This document shows, piece after piece, positions 53,877 through 61,283 of a stretch of 64,000 nt of DNA (position 1 is the first letter of the stretch; the number at the start of each line of letters is the position of its first letter). The notes beneath the pieces were generated by a model. That model ran no database searches. It was not told the DNA's origin and worked only from the letters and a program-made list of their open reading frames with translations. A program made the translations under genes and the position numbers. Origin of the DNA: Chakrabartia godavariana (GTDB taxonomy: Bacteria > Pseudomonadota > Alphaproteobacteria > Sphingomonadales > Sphingomonadaceae); NCBI GenBank assembly GCA_005518185.1, contig RKSN01000003.1, positions 558,001 to 622,000 on the forward strand, written 5' to 3'.

Positions 53877-54191
53877 ATGGGTCAAATGAGTCAAGGTTTG
53901 TTGGAGGTGGAGCAGGCGTTCCGCTTGCGCGTGATGACGCCCGAATTTGAGATCATCCTGCGGCTTTACGAACGGGGCCCGACAGCATCGGCCGCGTTGC
54001 GATCTGCCTCGCGTGCCTCGTCGGCCGCGTTCAGCCTGATCCTGAAACGCCTGGTTGGTGCCGACATTCTGAGGGTCGAACATGACGCCGTTGACCGGCG
54101 CGTGCGCAAATATGACCTGACCCCTTGGGCGCGCGACGTGGTGGATACGTACGCGCGGACCCTGGCAGCGGGGACCGCACAGGGCCGCTAG
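53877..54191 (+). CDS. MarR-type small transcriptional regulator
   Basis: This 104-residue protein has a winged-helix core: 'TPEFEIILRLYERG', 'SAALRSASRASSAAFSLILKRLVGADIL' (recognition region SSAAFSLILKRLV) and 'DRRVRKYDLTPWAR', which is the MarR wing. It lacks the long dimerisation helices of full-size MarR (about 140 residues). Second of two small regulators in tandem. It is convergent with rpsI; the hairpin between them acts mainly on rpsI. Confidence 0.7.
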   Translation: MGQMSQGLLEVEQAFRLRVMTPEFEIILRLYERGPTASAALRSASRASSAAFSLILKRLVGADILRVEHDAVDRRVRKYDLTPWARDVVDTYARTLAAGTAQGR

Positions 54192-54210
54192 GCGCAAGAA
54201 TAGCTTGGCC

Positions 54211-54246
54211 AAAAGAAAAGGGGCCGACCTTGCGGTCGACCCCTTT
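54211..54246 (-). terminator. Terminator of the rplM-rpsI operon
   Basis: On the minus strand AAAGGGGTCGACC pairs with GGTCGGCCCCTTT (one mismatch) around GCAA, then TTTTCTTTT. It lies 35 bases after the rpsI stop. On the plus strand the same hairpin may weakly end the regulator transcript. Confidence 0.92.
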
Positions 54247-54281
54247 CCTGTTTCGATCTGCGGGGATGACCCCGCAAAAGC

Positions 54282-54827
54282 TTAGCGCTTCGAGAACTGG
54301 AAGCTGCGGCGGGCCTTCGCCTTGCCGTACTTCTTACGTTCAACCGCGCGGCTGTCGCGGGTCAGGAAGCCGGCGGCCTTGACGACCGAGCGGAGCGCGG
54401 GCTCCTGCTTGGTCAGGGCCTGGCTGATGCCGTGCTTGACGGCGCCGGCCTGGCCCGAAAGGCCACCGCCCTTGACGGTTGCGACAACGTCATACTGACC
54501 TTCGCGGTCGGCAATGCCGAACACCTGGTTGATGACGAGACGCAGCGTCGGACGTGCGAAATAGACTTCCTGATCGCGACCGTTGATCGTGATCTTGCCG
54601 GAACCGGGCTTCACCCAGACGCGCGCGACGGCGTCCTTGCGGCGGCCGGTGGCGTAGGAGCGGCCCTGCGCGTCGACTTCACGCTCACGCAGCGGCGCGG
54701 GCGGTGCGGTGACGACCGGTGCGGCCGGCGCTTCGTCGGCAGCCGGAGCCGCCACGGGCGCTTCGGCAGCAGCCTTGGTGAGATCGCCGAGATCGGCGAG
54801 CGACTGACGGGTATCGGTGTCGGACAT
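54282..54827 (-). CDS. rpsI: 30S ribosomal protein uS9 with N-terminal extension
   Basis: This 181-residue protein carries the complete uS9 core (about 52-181: '[21 protein letters not shown]', core [10 protein letters not shown]; ending '[15 protein letters not shown]'). The universal C-terminal S-K-R reaches the P-site tRNA. The first about 50 residues are an Ala/Pro/Glu-rich extension ('[19 protein letters not shown]') absent from E. coli uS9 (130 residues) but common in sphingomonads. The start shares one base with the rplM stop (TAATG). Confidence 0.97.
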   Translation of the reverse strand: MSDTDTRQSLADLGDLTKAAAEAPVAAPAADEAPAAPVVTAPPAPLREREVDAQGRSYATGRRKDAVARVWVKPGSGKITINGRDQEVYFARPTLRLVINQVFGIADREGQYDVVATVKGGGLSGQAGAVKHGISQALTKQEPALRSVVKAAGFLTRDSRAVERKKYGKAKARRSFQFSKR

Positions 54828-55306
54828 TATGCACCCACCTTGTTCTTGCGGTTCATCGACGCAACGTCGAGGACGTTCGGGTTCTGAGCGGCGTGCGGGT
54901 GCTCGCTGCCCGAATAGAGGCGCAGGTTGCGCATTTGCTGGCGACCGAGCGGACCACGCGGGATCATGCGTTCCACGGCCTTTTCAAGCACGCGTTCCGG
55001 GAAGCGGCCTTCGAGCACCTTGCCCGCGGTCACGCCCTTGATGCCGCCGGCATAGCCGGTGTGCTTGTAATAGACCTTCTGGCCCAGCTTGCGGCCGGTG
55101 AAGCGCACCTTGTCCGCGTTGATGACGATGACATTGTCACCGCAATCGACGTGCGGGGTGAAGCTCGGCTTGTGCTTGCCACGCAGGATGTTGGCAATGA
55201 TGGTGGCGACACGGCCGACGACGAGACCTTCGGCGTCGATGATGTGCCACTGCTTTTCGACTTCCGCCGGCTTGGCCGGCTTGGTCACGCGGGTGAGCGC
55301 CTTCAT
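54827..55306 (-). CDS. rplM: 50S ribosomal protein uL13
   Basis: This 159-residue protein begins with '[17 protein letters not shown]' (core [13 protein letters not shown]) and has '[20 protein letters not shown]' and '[14 protein letters not shown]', all typical of L13. It is an early-assembling large-subunit protein. rplM-rpsI order is standard in bacteria. The unusual point is the region just upstream, where a hairpin with a T-rich tail precedes the gene. Confidence 0.97.
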   Translation of the reverse strand: MKALTRVTKPAKPAEVEKQWHIIDAEGLVVGRVATIIANILRGKHKPSFTPHVDCGDNVIVINADKVRFTGRKLGQKVYYKHTGYAGGIKGVTAGKVLEGRFPERVLEKAVERMIPRGPLGRQQMRNLRLYSGSEHPHAAQNPNVLDVASMNRKNKVGA

Positions 55307-55328
55307 AAGGATGCGTCCTTTTGACGGT

Positions 55329-55371
55329 AAAACGAAAACGCGCCACCCCGAAAGGCAGCGACGATGGCGCG
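55329..55371 (-). terminator. Terminator-like hairpin between ctaA and rplM
   Basis: On the minus strand CGCGCCA (55371-55365) pairs with TGGCGCG (55345-55339) and is followed by TTTTCGTTTT. It stands 22 bases before the rplM start and 68 bases after the ctaA stop. It can end ctaA transcription, and a promoter for rplM may overlap it (TTGACT at 55400-55395). Confidence 0.65.
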
Positions 55372-55438
55372 CCTTTTGCAGGTAGGGGCGCTTGAGTCAA
55401 GCTTTCGGGCGGGTTTGCTAACGGGTAAAATAATACCG

Positions 55439-56476
55439 TCAGCGTTTCGAGCGGCTGTCCTTCGCCCGTCCGATCACGTGCAGGCCCCACATGGTGGACG
55501 CGACGACAAGCGCGCCAACCGCCTGGTGCAGCACGGCAAAGACGATGTTCACGCCGGACATCACCGTTGCGATGCCGAGCAGGATCTGCGTGCCAAAGGC
55601 GCTGTGGATGGCGATGGAAGCCGGTCGTGCGCCGGCGGCCTTCACCTTGCGCGCCAGCACGACGAGGACGCCGACGACCACCCATGCCCACCAGCGGTGG
55701 ATGAAATGGACGAGGAACGGGTCATGCGTCGCGGCATAAAGTGCGCCGTTTGCCCACTCGATCCCCTCGGGGACGACGTGATCGTTCATCAGCGGCCAGG
55801 TGCTGGCGACCTGCCCGGCGCGCATCCCGGCGGTCAGCGCGCCCCAGACGATCTGGAAGAAGAGGATGCCGCCCGCCAGCAGCGCAAAGGGCGTCACCCG
55901 CGCCAGCGGTGCAGCGGCATCACGATGGAGCTGCAAACAGTCGAGCGCGGTCCAGATGAGCGCGGAGAAAAGAAGGAGCGCCATCGTCAGATGGGCAGCG
56001 AGCATCACCGGCTGCACATTCACCCGGTCGACCAGGCCGCTCTTCACCATCAGCCAGCCGATCAGCCCCTGAAGCCCGCCGAGGATGAGCAGGATGACGA
56101 GGCGTCCGGTCAGCGCGCGCGGAATAGCGCGCTTCACGCCGAACCAGATCAGCGGCAGCATGAAGGCCAGACCAATTAGCCGCCCGAACAGGCGGTGGAA
56201 ATATTCCCAGAAATAGATGTGCTTGAACGCGGCGAGGTCCATCCCCGCATTCATCAGCACATATTGGGAGCTGTTCTTGTATTTGGCGAACTCGGCCTGC
56301 CAGTCGGCGTCGGTGAGCGGCGGGATGGCCCCGGTCACGGGTTTCCACTCGGTGATCGACAGGCCCGATTCGGTCAGGCGCGTGATGCCCCCGATGACGA
56401 CCATGATGAAGACGAGCCCGGCAACGGCAAAAAGCCAGCGGGCAATGGCGAGGGGACGCGTGGTCTGTTCCGACAT
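55439..56476 (-). CDS. ctaA: Heme A synthase
   Basis: This 345-residue protein of the COX15/CtaA family has eight membrane helices. It oxidises heme O to heme A for cytochrome oxidase. Conserved His residues appear in 'EYFHRLFGR', 'AAHLTMALL', 'NDHVVPEG' and 'FIHRWWAW'. The N-terminal 'GGITRLTESGLSITEWKPVTG' (core TRLTESGLSI) is diagnostic of the type 2 (alphaproteobacterial/mitochondrial) enzymes. The start at 56476 is the first Met of a family-like N-terminus. A Zur-type palindrome lies 77 bases upstream, in the region divergent with merC. Confidence 0.95.
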   Translation of the reverse strand: MSEQTTRPLAIARWLFAVAGLVFIMVVIGGITRLTESGLSITEWKPVTGAIPPLTDADWQAEFAKYKNSSQYVLMNAGMDLAAFKHIYFWEYFHRLFGRLIGLAFMLPLIWFGVKRAIPRALTGRLVILLILGGLQGLIGWLMVKSGLVDRVNVQPVMLAAHLTMALLLFSALIWTALDCLQLHRDAAAPLARVTPFALLAGGILFFQIVWGALTAGMRAGQVASTWPLMNDHVVPEGIEWANGALYAATHDPFLVHFIHRWWAWVVVGVLVVLARKVKAAGARPASIAIHSAFGTQILLGIATVMSGVNIVFAVLHQAVGALVVASTMWGLHVIGRAKDSRSKR

Positions 56477-56552
56477 GGGCGCGCCTATACGCCTGCCCCG
56501 GCGCTTGCGAAAGTCTTGCTTCACCAAAGGGAACGCCCACTGGCACAAGGAT

Positions 56553-56565
56553 GTTATATTGTAAC
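56553..56565. promoter_or_regulatory. Candidate Zur box
   Basis: GTTATATTGTAAC is a 13-base palindrome with one mismatching pair, and its form is close to bacterial Zur operators (GTTATA-N-TATAAC). It stands 47 bases before the merC start, in front of the merC-zur unit, and between that unit and the divergent ctaA. The gene for a Zur-type regulator is 465 bases away. Confidence 0.65.
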
Positions 56566-56611
56566 CTTTGGGTGACTATGGCATAGCCCCGGCAACAGAC
56601 AGGGACTCGCC

Positions 56612-56980
56612 GTGCACACGCAAGGACTTAAATGGGATCGCATTGACCGCTGGGCCATTGCCCTGTCGGGCCTGTGCGTTGCCCATTGCATTGCGACGGC
56701 GGTCTTCTTCGCCATGCTCGCCTCGGTGGGCGGCGCTCTGCTCAACCCCCTTTTCCATGAAGTCGGGTTGCTGATGGCCATCCTGTTCGGCGCCATCGGG
56801 CTGGGCCGGGGCGTGCTGCGGCACGGCTATGCCATGCCCGTCTGGATCGGATCGCTGGGCCTCGGCATCATGCTGGGGGCGCTCACCCTGCCCCATGACG
56901 GCAGCGAGGCAATGTTCACCGTGATCGGCGTGGCCATTGTCGCGCTGGGCCACGATCTCAACCGGCGCGCCGTGTCCTGA
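56612..56980 (+). CDS. MerC-domain membrane protein
   Basis: This 122-residue protein has four membrane helices and begins with GTG. The family's metal-binding Cys pair is Cys22 and Cys26 in 'GLCVAHCIATA'. Transposon MerC proteins have a second Cys pair near the C-terminus; none is present here. No merA, merR or merT is near, so mercury resistance is unlikely. Just upstream is a Zur-box-like palindrome and just downstream the Zur-type regulator, so a zinc-related import or sensing role is more likely. Confidence 0.8.
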   Translation: MHTQGLKWDRIDRWAIALSGLCVAHCIATAVFFAMLASVGGALLNPLFHEVGLLMAILFGAIGLGRGVLRHGYAMPVWIGSLGLGIMLGALTLPHDGSEAMFTVIGVAIVALGHDLNRRAVS

Positions 56981-57029
56981 TCAGGTCCGCCCGCTTGCGG
57001 CGACCTTCCGACACGCGTAAGTCTGGCCC

Positions 57030-57497
57030 ATGGCTTCGCACGCACATCATCATCATGACCATCCGGCGGGAGACGCGCTGATCGACGCCGCCCGCAATGC
57101 GATGGCGCGCTCGGGCGAGCAATGGACGGCAATGCGGGCGAGCGTGTTCGATGCGCTCGTGGGCTTTGAAAAGCCCGCCTCGGCCTATGACATTGCCGAT
57201 GCTGTCTCGCGGGCACAGGGACGGCGCGTTGCAGCCAACAGCGTCTACCGCATCCTTGACCTGTTCGTGGCGGCCAACGTCGCGACGCGGGTGGAAAGCG
57301 CCAACGCCTATCTCGCCAATGCGCATCCCGATTGCGACCATGACTGCATCTTTCTGGTCTGCGACGATTGTGGCAACACAACCCATATCGACAATGACGC
57401 GGTGACCGAAGGCGTCCGTGCGGCAGCACGCAAGGCCGGGTTCAATCCGGTCCGCCCGGTCATCGAAGTGCGCGGCACCTGCGCCGACTGCGCCTGA
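57030..57497 (+). CDS. zur: Fur-family regulator, Zur type
   Basis: This 155-residue Fur-family protein has a His-rich N-terminus ('SHAHHHHDH', residues 3-11), an N-terminal winged helix with 'WTAMRASVFDALVGFEKPASAYD' (core FEKPASAYDIADAV) and 'NSVYRILDLF', and the dimerisation domain with structural zinc Cys pairs 'CDDC' and 'CADC'. 'YLANAHPDCDHDCIFLVCDDCG' (core HPDCDHDCIFLVC) fits Zur proteins better than Fur. It would repress zinc-uptake genes when zinc is bound. It follows merC by 49 bases, and a Zur-box-like palindrome precedes merC, so autoregulation is likely. Confidence 0.85.
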   Translation: MASHAHHHHDHPAGDALIDAARNAMARSGEQWTAMRASVFDALVGFEKPASAYDIADAVSRAQGRRVAANSVYRILDLFVAANVATRVESANAYLANAHPDCDHDCIFLVCDDCGNTTHIDNDAVTEGVRAAARKAGFNPVRPVIEVRGTCADCA

Positions 57498-57507
57498 GGA
57501 TTTCAAA

Positions 57508-57999
57508 ATGGAAAAGCAGATGATCGCCGATCTCGACGCGCTGGGCGTTGCCCATGACATCGTCGAGCACCCTGCCGTCTTCACGGTCGAGGAAAGCCAC
57601 GCCATCCACGCCACGGTCCCCGGCGCGCACACCAAGAACCTGTTCCTGAAGGATGCCGGTGGCCAGTTCTGGCTCGTCACGGTCCCGCACGATCTGCGCG
57701 TCGACCTGAAGGCGCTGCCTGCCGCCATCGGCTCCAAGCGCGTCAGCTTTGGCAAAGCGGAGGATATGGAGCGCCTCATCGGCGTGACGCCGGGATCAGT
57801 TACACCGCTTGCCGCCATCGCCGATGCCGACGGCGCGGTGAACGTGGTTCTGGACACCCGCCTTGCGGGCGCAGACCGGGTCAATGTCCATCCGCTTCGC
57901 AACACGGCCACGCTCGGCCTTTCGGGGGCGGACCTTGTCCGTGCGCTGGCGCACTGGGGTCATCCGCCCGTCATTGCCGATATTCCCGCCGTCGCCTGA
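57508..57999 (+). CDS. Aminoacyl-tRNA deacylase, YbaK/ProX type
   Basis: This 163-residue free-standing editing domain resembles the INS/YbaK superfamily members of the ProXp-ala type: 'VEHPAVFTVEES' at the N-terminus, 'AHTKNLFLKDAGGQFWLVTV' (core TKNLFLKD with the conserved Lys) and 'GVTPGSVTPLAAI'. These enzymes hydrolyse mischarged alanyl-tRNA-Pro. GAGGA lies 7 bases before the ATG at 57508. It is 10 bases after zur and overlaps mobA by one base (TGATG), so it is in the same transcription unit. Confidence 0.88.
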   Translation: MEKQMIADLDALGVAHDIVEHPAVFTVEESHAIHATVPGAHTKNLFLKDAGGQFWLVTVPHDLRVDLKALPAAIGSKRVSFGKAEDMERLIGVTPGSVTPLAAIADADGAVNVVLDTRLAGADRVNVHPLRNTATLGLSGADLVRALAHWGHPPVIADIPAVA

Positions 58000-58517
58000 T
58001 GCGCGTGCTGGGTGCCATCCTGGGTGGCGGTCAGTCCAGCCGGTTCGGGTCAGACAAGGCAGCGGCGCTCCTTCAAGGCCGACCGCTGATGGACCATGCC
58101 ATTGAGGGGCTACGCCCGCATGTGGACACTGTTATCGCCGTTGGACGCGACTGGCCGGGCCTCCTGCGCGTTGAGGATCTGCCAGCTCCGGGTCAGGGTC
58201 CGCTGGGCGGGCTGCTCGGCGCGCTGATCTTTGCGCGGGACAAGGGCTTCGCATGCGTCCTGACCTGCGGCTGCGACACCGTTGGGCTGACGCCCGATGC
58301 CGTTGCGGCCCTGTCGCCCGCACCCGCCGTGCTCGATCTGCTCCCCATCGTCGGGCTCTGGTCTTCCGAGCTGGCAGAGCCGCTGCGTGACTGGATGACC
58401 GATCCGGCCAACCGCTCGGTCTATCGCTTTGCCGACCATATCGGCGCGCGACGGGTCGCGGTGGCGGTGCCGCCCGCCAACATCAACCGGCCGGAGGATC
58501 TGGCGGGGCTGACCTAA
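57999..58517 (+). CDS. mobA: Molybdenum cofactor guanylyltransferase
   Basis: This 172-residue MobA attaches GMP to molybdopterin to make the bis-MGD cofactor of DMSO-reductase-family enzymes. The nucleotide-binding loop is 'LGGGQSSRFGSDKA'. 'PAPGQGPLGGLLGAL' and 'TCGCDTVGLTPDAV' (metal Asp) are typical. It is rather short (172 residues; E. coli has 194). The molybdoenzyme at 49810 belongs to the sulfite-oxidase class, which does not need this guanylyl step, so mobA serves another enzyme elsewhere in the genome. Confidence 0.88.
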   Translation: MRVLGAILGGGQSSRFGSDKAAALLQGRPLMDHAIEGLRPHVDTVIAVGRDWPGLLRVEDLPAPGQGPLGGLLGALIFARDKGFACVLTCGCDTVGLTPDAVAALSPAPAVLDLLPIVGLWSSELAEPLRDWMTDPANRSVYRFADHIGARRVAVAVPPANINRPEDLAGLT

Positions 58518-58519
58518 CC

Positions 58520-58615
58520 CGTCATGCTGAACTTGTTTCAGCATCCATGAACACCGCCAGATGACAGGTCCGGGAACAGGGATGCCAATGGATCCCGAAA
58601 CAAGTTCGGGATGAC
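58520..58615. repeat. Two inverted palindromic repeats with changed stems and a fixed centre
   Basis: Units at 58520-58546 and 58590-58615 are in opposite orientation. Each folds around ACTTGT/ACAAGT. The stems differ by paired changes (GCTGAA/TTCAGC in the first, CCCGAA/TTCGGG in the second). The palindrome at 13606-13633 is a third member. They fill the gap between convergent mobA and the amidohydrolase gene. Confidence 0.8.
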
Positions 58616-58623
58616 AGTGCGCT

Positions 58624-60321
58624 CTATTGCCCCGTCTTCGCCGCCCAGACCCGCTTGCCGCCGACCCAGGTCTCGAACACCTTGGTCGCGCGCAGCTCCG
58701 AGGGCGAGGCGAGCAGCGGGTCGGTGTCGACGAGCGTGAAGTCGGCCCACATGCCGGGCGTCAGGCGCCCGACCTTGCCTTCGGCAAAGCTCGCATAGGC
58801 AGCACCCGTGGTGAACCCGGCGAGCGCGTCCTCGCGGCTCACGCGTTCCTGCGGCTGCCATCCGCCAAAGGGCTCGCCCTTGGCGTCCATCCGTGTGAAG
58901 GCAGTGGCCAGGCCCGCAAAAGGATCGGGGCTTTCGACCGGCACGTCGGAGCCAAAGGCCAGCCGCACGCCAGCCACCTGCATCGAATGCCAGGCATAGG
59001 CCCCCGCCAGACGCCCGGTGCCGAGGCGGGCTTCGGCCATCAGCCGGTCACTCGTCTGGTGCACGGGCTGCATCGACGCGATCACCCCCAGTCGGGCAAA
59101 GCGTGGGATGTCGGCGGGATCGACGATCTGCGCATGTTCGATCCGCCAGCGCCGGTCGCCGGTATAGGTCTGCGACAGTTCCTCGATCGAATCGAGCACC
59201 TGCGCATTGGCCGCATCGCCGATCGCGTGGACCGCGATCTGGAAGCCGTCCATCGCCGCGCGGCTCATCAGGTTGCGCATCTTCGCATCGTCAAGGAACT
59301 GCAGCCCCCGCTCACCCGGCTTGTCGGCATAGGGCTGCTTGAGCCAGGCACCGCGCGATCCGAGCGCGCCATCGGCATAGAGCTTCACGCCCGCCATGCG
59401 CAGCCTGTCGCCATAGAGCCACGGCGTCGGTTCGCCCGCCGCAATGGCGAGCATCGGCTCGACGCTGGCCGAGTAGCTGAAGATCCGGATGTTGAGCCAG
59501 CCCGCGTCGCCCGCCCGGCGGTACGACGCCCAGTCCTCGGTTGCGGTGCCCATGTCGGCAATGCTCGTGATGCCAAAGGCCAGCAGGTGCGCCTGCGCCT
59601 TGGCGAGCGCCATATCGCGTTCCTTGGACAGGGGCTTGGGCACGGCCTGATCGACCAGCGCGGTTGCTCCATCGACGAAGACGCCGCTCGGCTTGCCGCC
59701 CTCCATCTGGATTTGGCCGCCCGCCGGGCTCTTGGTGGTGGCGGTGATGCCGGCGGCGGCCATCGCGGCGCTGTTGGCCCATCCGGCATGGCCATCGACG
59801 CGTTCCAGCCAGACCGGCCGGTCAGCGACGGCGGCATCGAGCTCAGCGGCCGTCGGGAAGCGGCCCAGTTTCCAGCTTTCCTGATTCCAGCCGCGCCCGA
59901 TGATCCATTTGCGCTGCGGATTGGCGCGGGCATAGGCCGCAATCTTCGCCTGTGCATCGGCAAGGCTCGTCGTGCCCGAGAGGTCGAGCGTCATCAGCTG
60001 GAAGCCAAGGCCCATCACATGGCCGTGCGCATCGATGAGGCCGGGCAGCAGCGTCCGCCCCTGCCCGTCGAGCCGATAGTCGAAGGTTTCGGGCGGGGCC
60101 TTCTTGTCCTTCTTCTTCTTTTTGGGGTCGCCCAGCGTCTCGTTGGAGCGGATCAGGCGGACAATCTTGCCATCGGTGCCGATGACCATGCCGGTGAAGC
60201 GGACGACCTCTCCCTTGCCGTCGAGCGTGAGGCCGTTGACGTTCTCGATGAGCGTGTCCGCGCGCGAAGGGGAAGTGGTGGCGGCGGCAAGGAGCGCGAC
60301 TGCGCCGAGGAGGCCCCTCAT
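58624..60321 (-). CDS. Exported amidohydrolase family 3 (YtcJ-like)
   Basis: This 565-residue protein has a signal peptide (cleavage near 'SPSRA', residue 21), so the mature enzyme is probably periplasmic. The metal-site motif is 'LPGLIDAHGHVMG', followed by 'TLDLSGTTS' and 'GRGWNQESW', which mark the YtcJ/LAF3-type N-acyl amidohydrolases. 'RWRIEHAQIVDP' and 'FGSDVPVESPDPF' are conserved metal-binding segments. An insertion 'DPKKKKKDKKAPPE' near residue 70 is unusual and highly basic. Its start shares four bases with the upstream dehydrogenase stop (ATGA), so the two form an operon. Confidence 0.88.
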   Translation of the reverse strand: MRGLLGAVALLAAATTSPSRADTLIENVNGLTLDGKGEVVRFTGMVIGTDGKIVRLIRSNETLGDPKKKKKDKKAPPETFDYRLDGQGRTLLPGLIDAHGHVMGLGFQLMTLDLSGTTSLADAQAKIAAYARANPQRKWIIGRGWNQESWKLGRFPTAAELDAAVADRPVWLERVDGHAGWANSAAMAAAGITATTKSPAGGQIQMEGGKPSGVFVDGATALVDQAVPKPLSKERDMALAKAQAHLLAFGITSIADMGTATEDWASYRRAGDAGWLNIRIFSYSASVEPMLAIAAGEPTPWLYGDRLRMAGVKLYADGALGSRGAWLKQPYADKPGERGLQFLDDAKMRNLMSRAAMDGFQIAVHAIGDAANAQVLDSIEELSQTYTGDRRWRIEHAQIVDPADIPRFARLGVIASMQPVHQTSDRLMAEARLGTGRLAGAYAWHSMQVAGVRLAFGSDVPVESPDPFAGLATAFTRMDAKGEPFGGWQPQERVSREDALAGFTTGAAYASFAEGKVGRLTPGMWADFTLVDTDPLLASPSELRATKVFETWVGGKRVWAAKTGQ

Positions 60322-61187
60322 TTCGCCTTCAGACGCCGGATCAGCGCACTCGTATCCTGACGTCCGCCGCCCATGTCCTGCACCTCGGCATAGAATTGGT
60401 CGATCAGCGCGGCGAGCGGCAGCGTGGCGCCATTGGCGCGCGCTTCGGACAGGGCGAGGCCCAGATCCTTGCGCATCCAGTCCACTGCAAAGCCGAAGTC
60501 GAACTCACCCTTGGCCATCGTGTCCCAGCGGTTGAGCATCTGCCAGCTGGAGGCGGCGCCGCCCGAAATCGACTCGAACACCTTGTCGAGATCAAGCTCG
60601 GCGGCCTGTGCAAAGCGCATCGCTTCCGCAAGGCTCTGGATGATGCCGGCAAAGGTGATCTGGTTGACCATTTTGGTTGTCTGGCCCGCACCGGCCGGGC
60701 CGACATGGACGATCTTGCGCGAATAGGCCTCCATGAAGGGTGTGGCCGCCGCAATTGCCTTGTCCTGACCGCCGCACATCAATGTGAGCGTGCCCTGTTC
60801 GGCGCCGATCTGCCCGCCGGTCACGGGCGCATCGACGACCATGATGCCGACATCCTTCGCCTCGACCGCGAGCTGGCGTGCAATCTGGGCCGAGACGGTC
60901 GTGTGATCGACATAGACGGTGCCCGGTGTCATCGACCGGAACGCGCCGTCGCGGCTCATCGTGACGGCGGCCAGATCCTCATCGGTGCCAACACAGCTGA
61001 TGACGATGTCCACGCCCTCTGCGGCCTTGGCCGGAGAATCCGCGACCGCCCCGCCATGTTGGGCGACCCAGCTTTCGGCCTTGGCACGTGTGCGATTGTA
61101 GACGACGAGCTCATGCCCTGCCTTGGCGAGGTGACGGGCCATCGGCCCACCCATGACGCCAAGTCCGATAAATGCGACTTTTCCCAT
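60318..61187 (-). CDS. 3-hydroxyisobutyrate dehydrogenase-type beta-hydroxyacid dehydrogenase
   Basis: This 289-residue protein has the NAD-binding motif 'FIGLGVMGGPMARHL' (core GLGVMGGPM), 'DAPVTGGQIGAEQGTL' (substrate loop), and 'GPAGAGQTTKMVNQ' with the catalytic Lys. The family covers 3-hydroxyisobutyrate, tartronate semialdehyde and 6-phosphogluconate-like substrates; this member resembles 3-hydroxyisobutyrate dehydrogenase/tartronate semialdehyde reductase. GGAG lies 5 bases before the ATG. It is cotranscribed with the amidohydrolase and is divergent from the threonine dehydratase gene. Confidence 0.88.
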   Translation of the reverse strand: MGKVAFIGLGVMGGPMARHLAKAGHELVVYNRTRAKAESWVAQHGGAVADSPAKAAEGVDIVISCVGTDEDLAAVTMSRDGAFRSMTPGTVYVDHTTVSAQIARQLAVEAKDVGIMVVDAPVTGGQIGAEQGTLTLMCGGQDKAIAAATPFMEAYSRKIVHVGPAGAGQTTKMVNQITFAGIIQSLAEAMRFAQAAELDLDKVFESISGGAASSWQMLNRWDTMAKGEFDFGFAVDWMRKDLGLALSEARANGATLPLAALIDQFYAEVQDMGGGRQDTSALIRRLKAK

Positions 61188-61283
61188 GCCGTCTCCTTAC
61201 GGGGCCTTGGCGCGGTTGGCCAGTGGCGTCGCACCGGCTTTGGCTTGCGTTTTGGCGCGAGAAAGCCCAAGGCCCGCGCCATT

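Noticed and set aside
56612-56980. Mercury resistance locus
   Set aside because: Only a MerC-like gene is present, with one Cys pair and no merA, merR, merT or merP; the neighbouring regulator is Zur-type.
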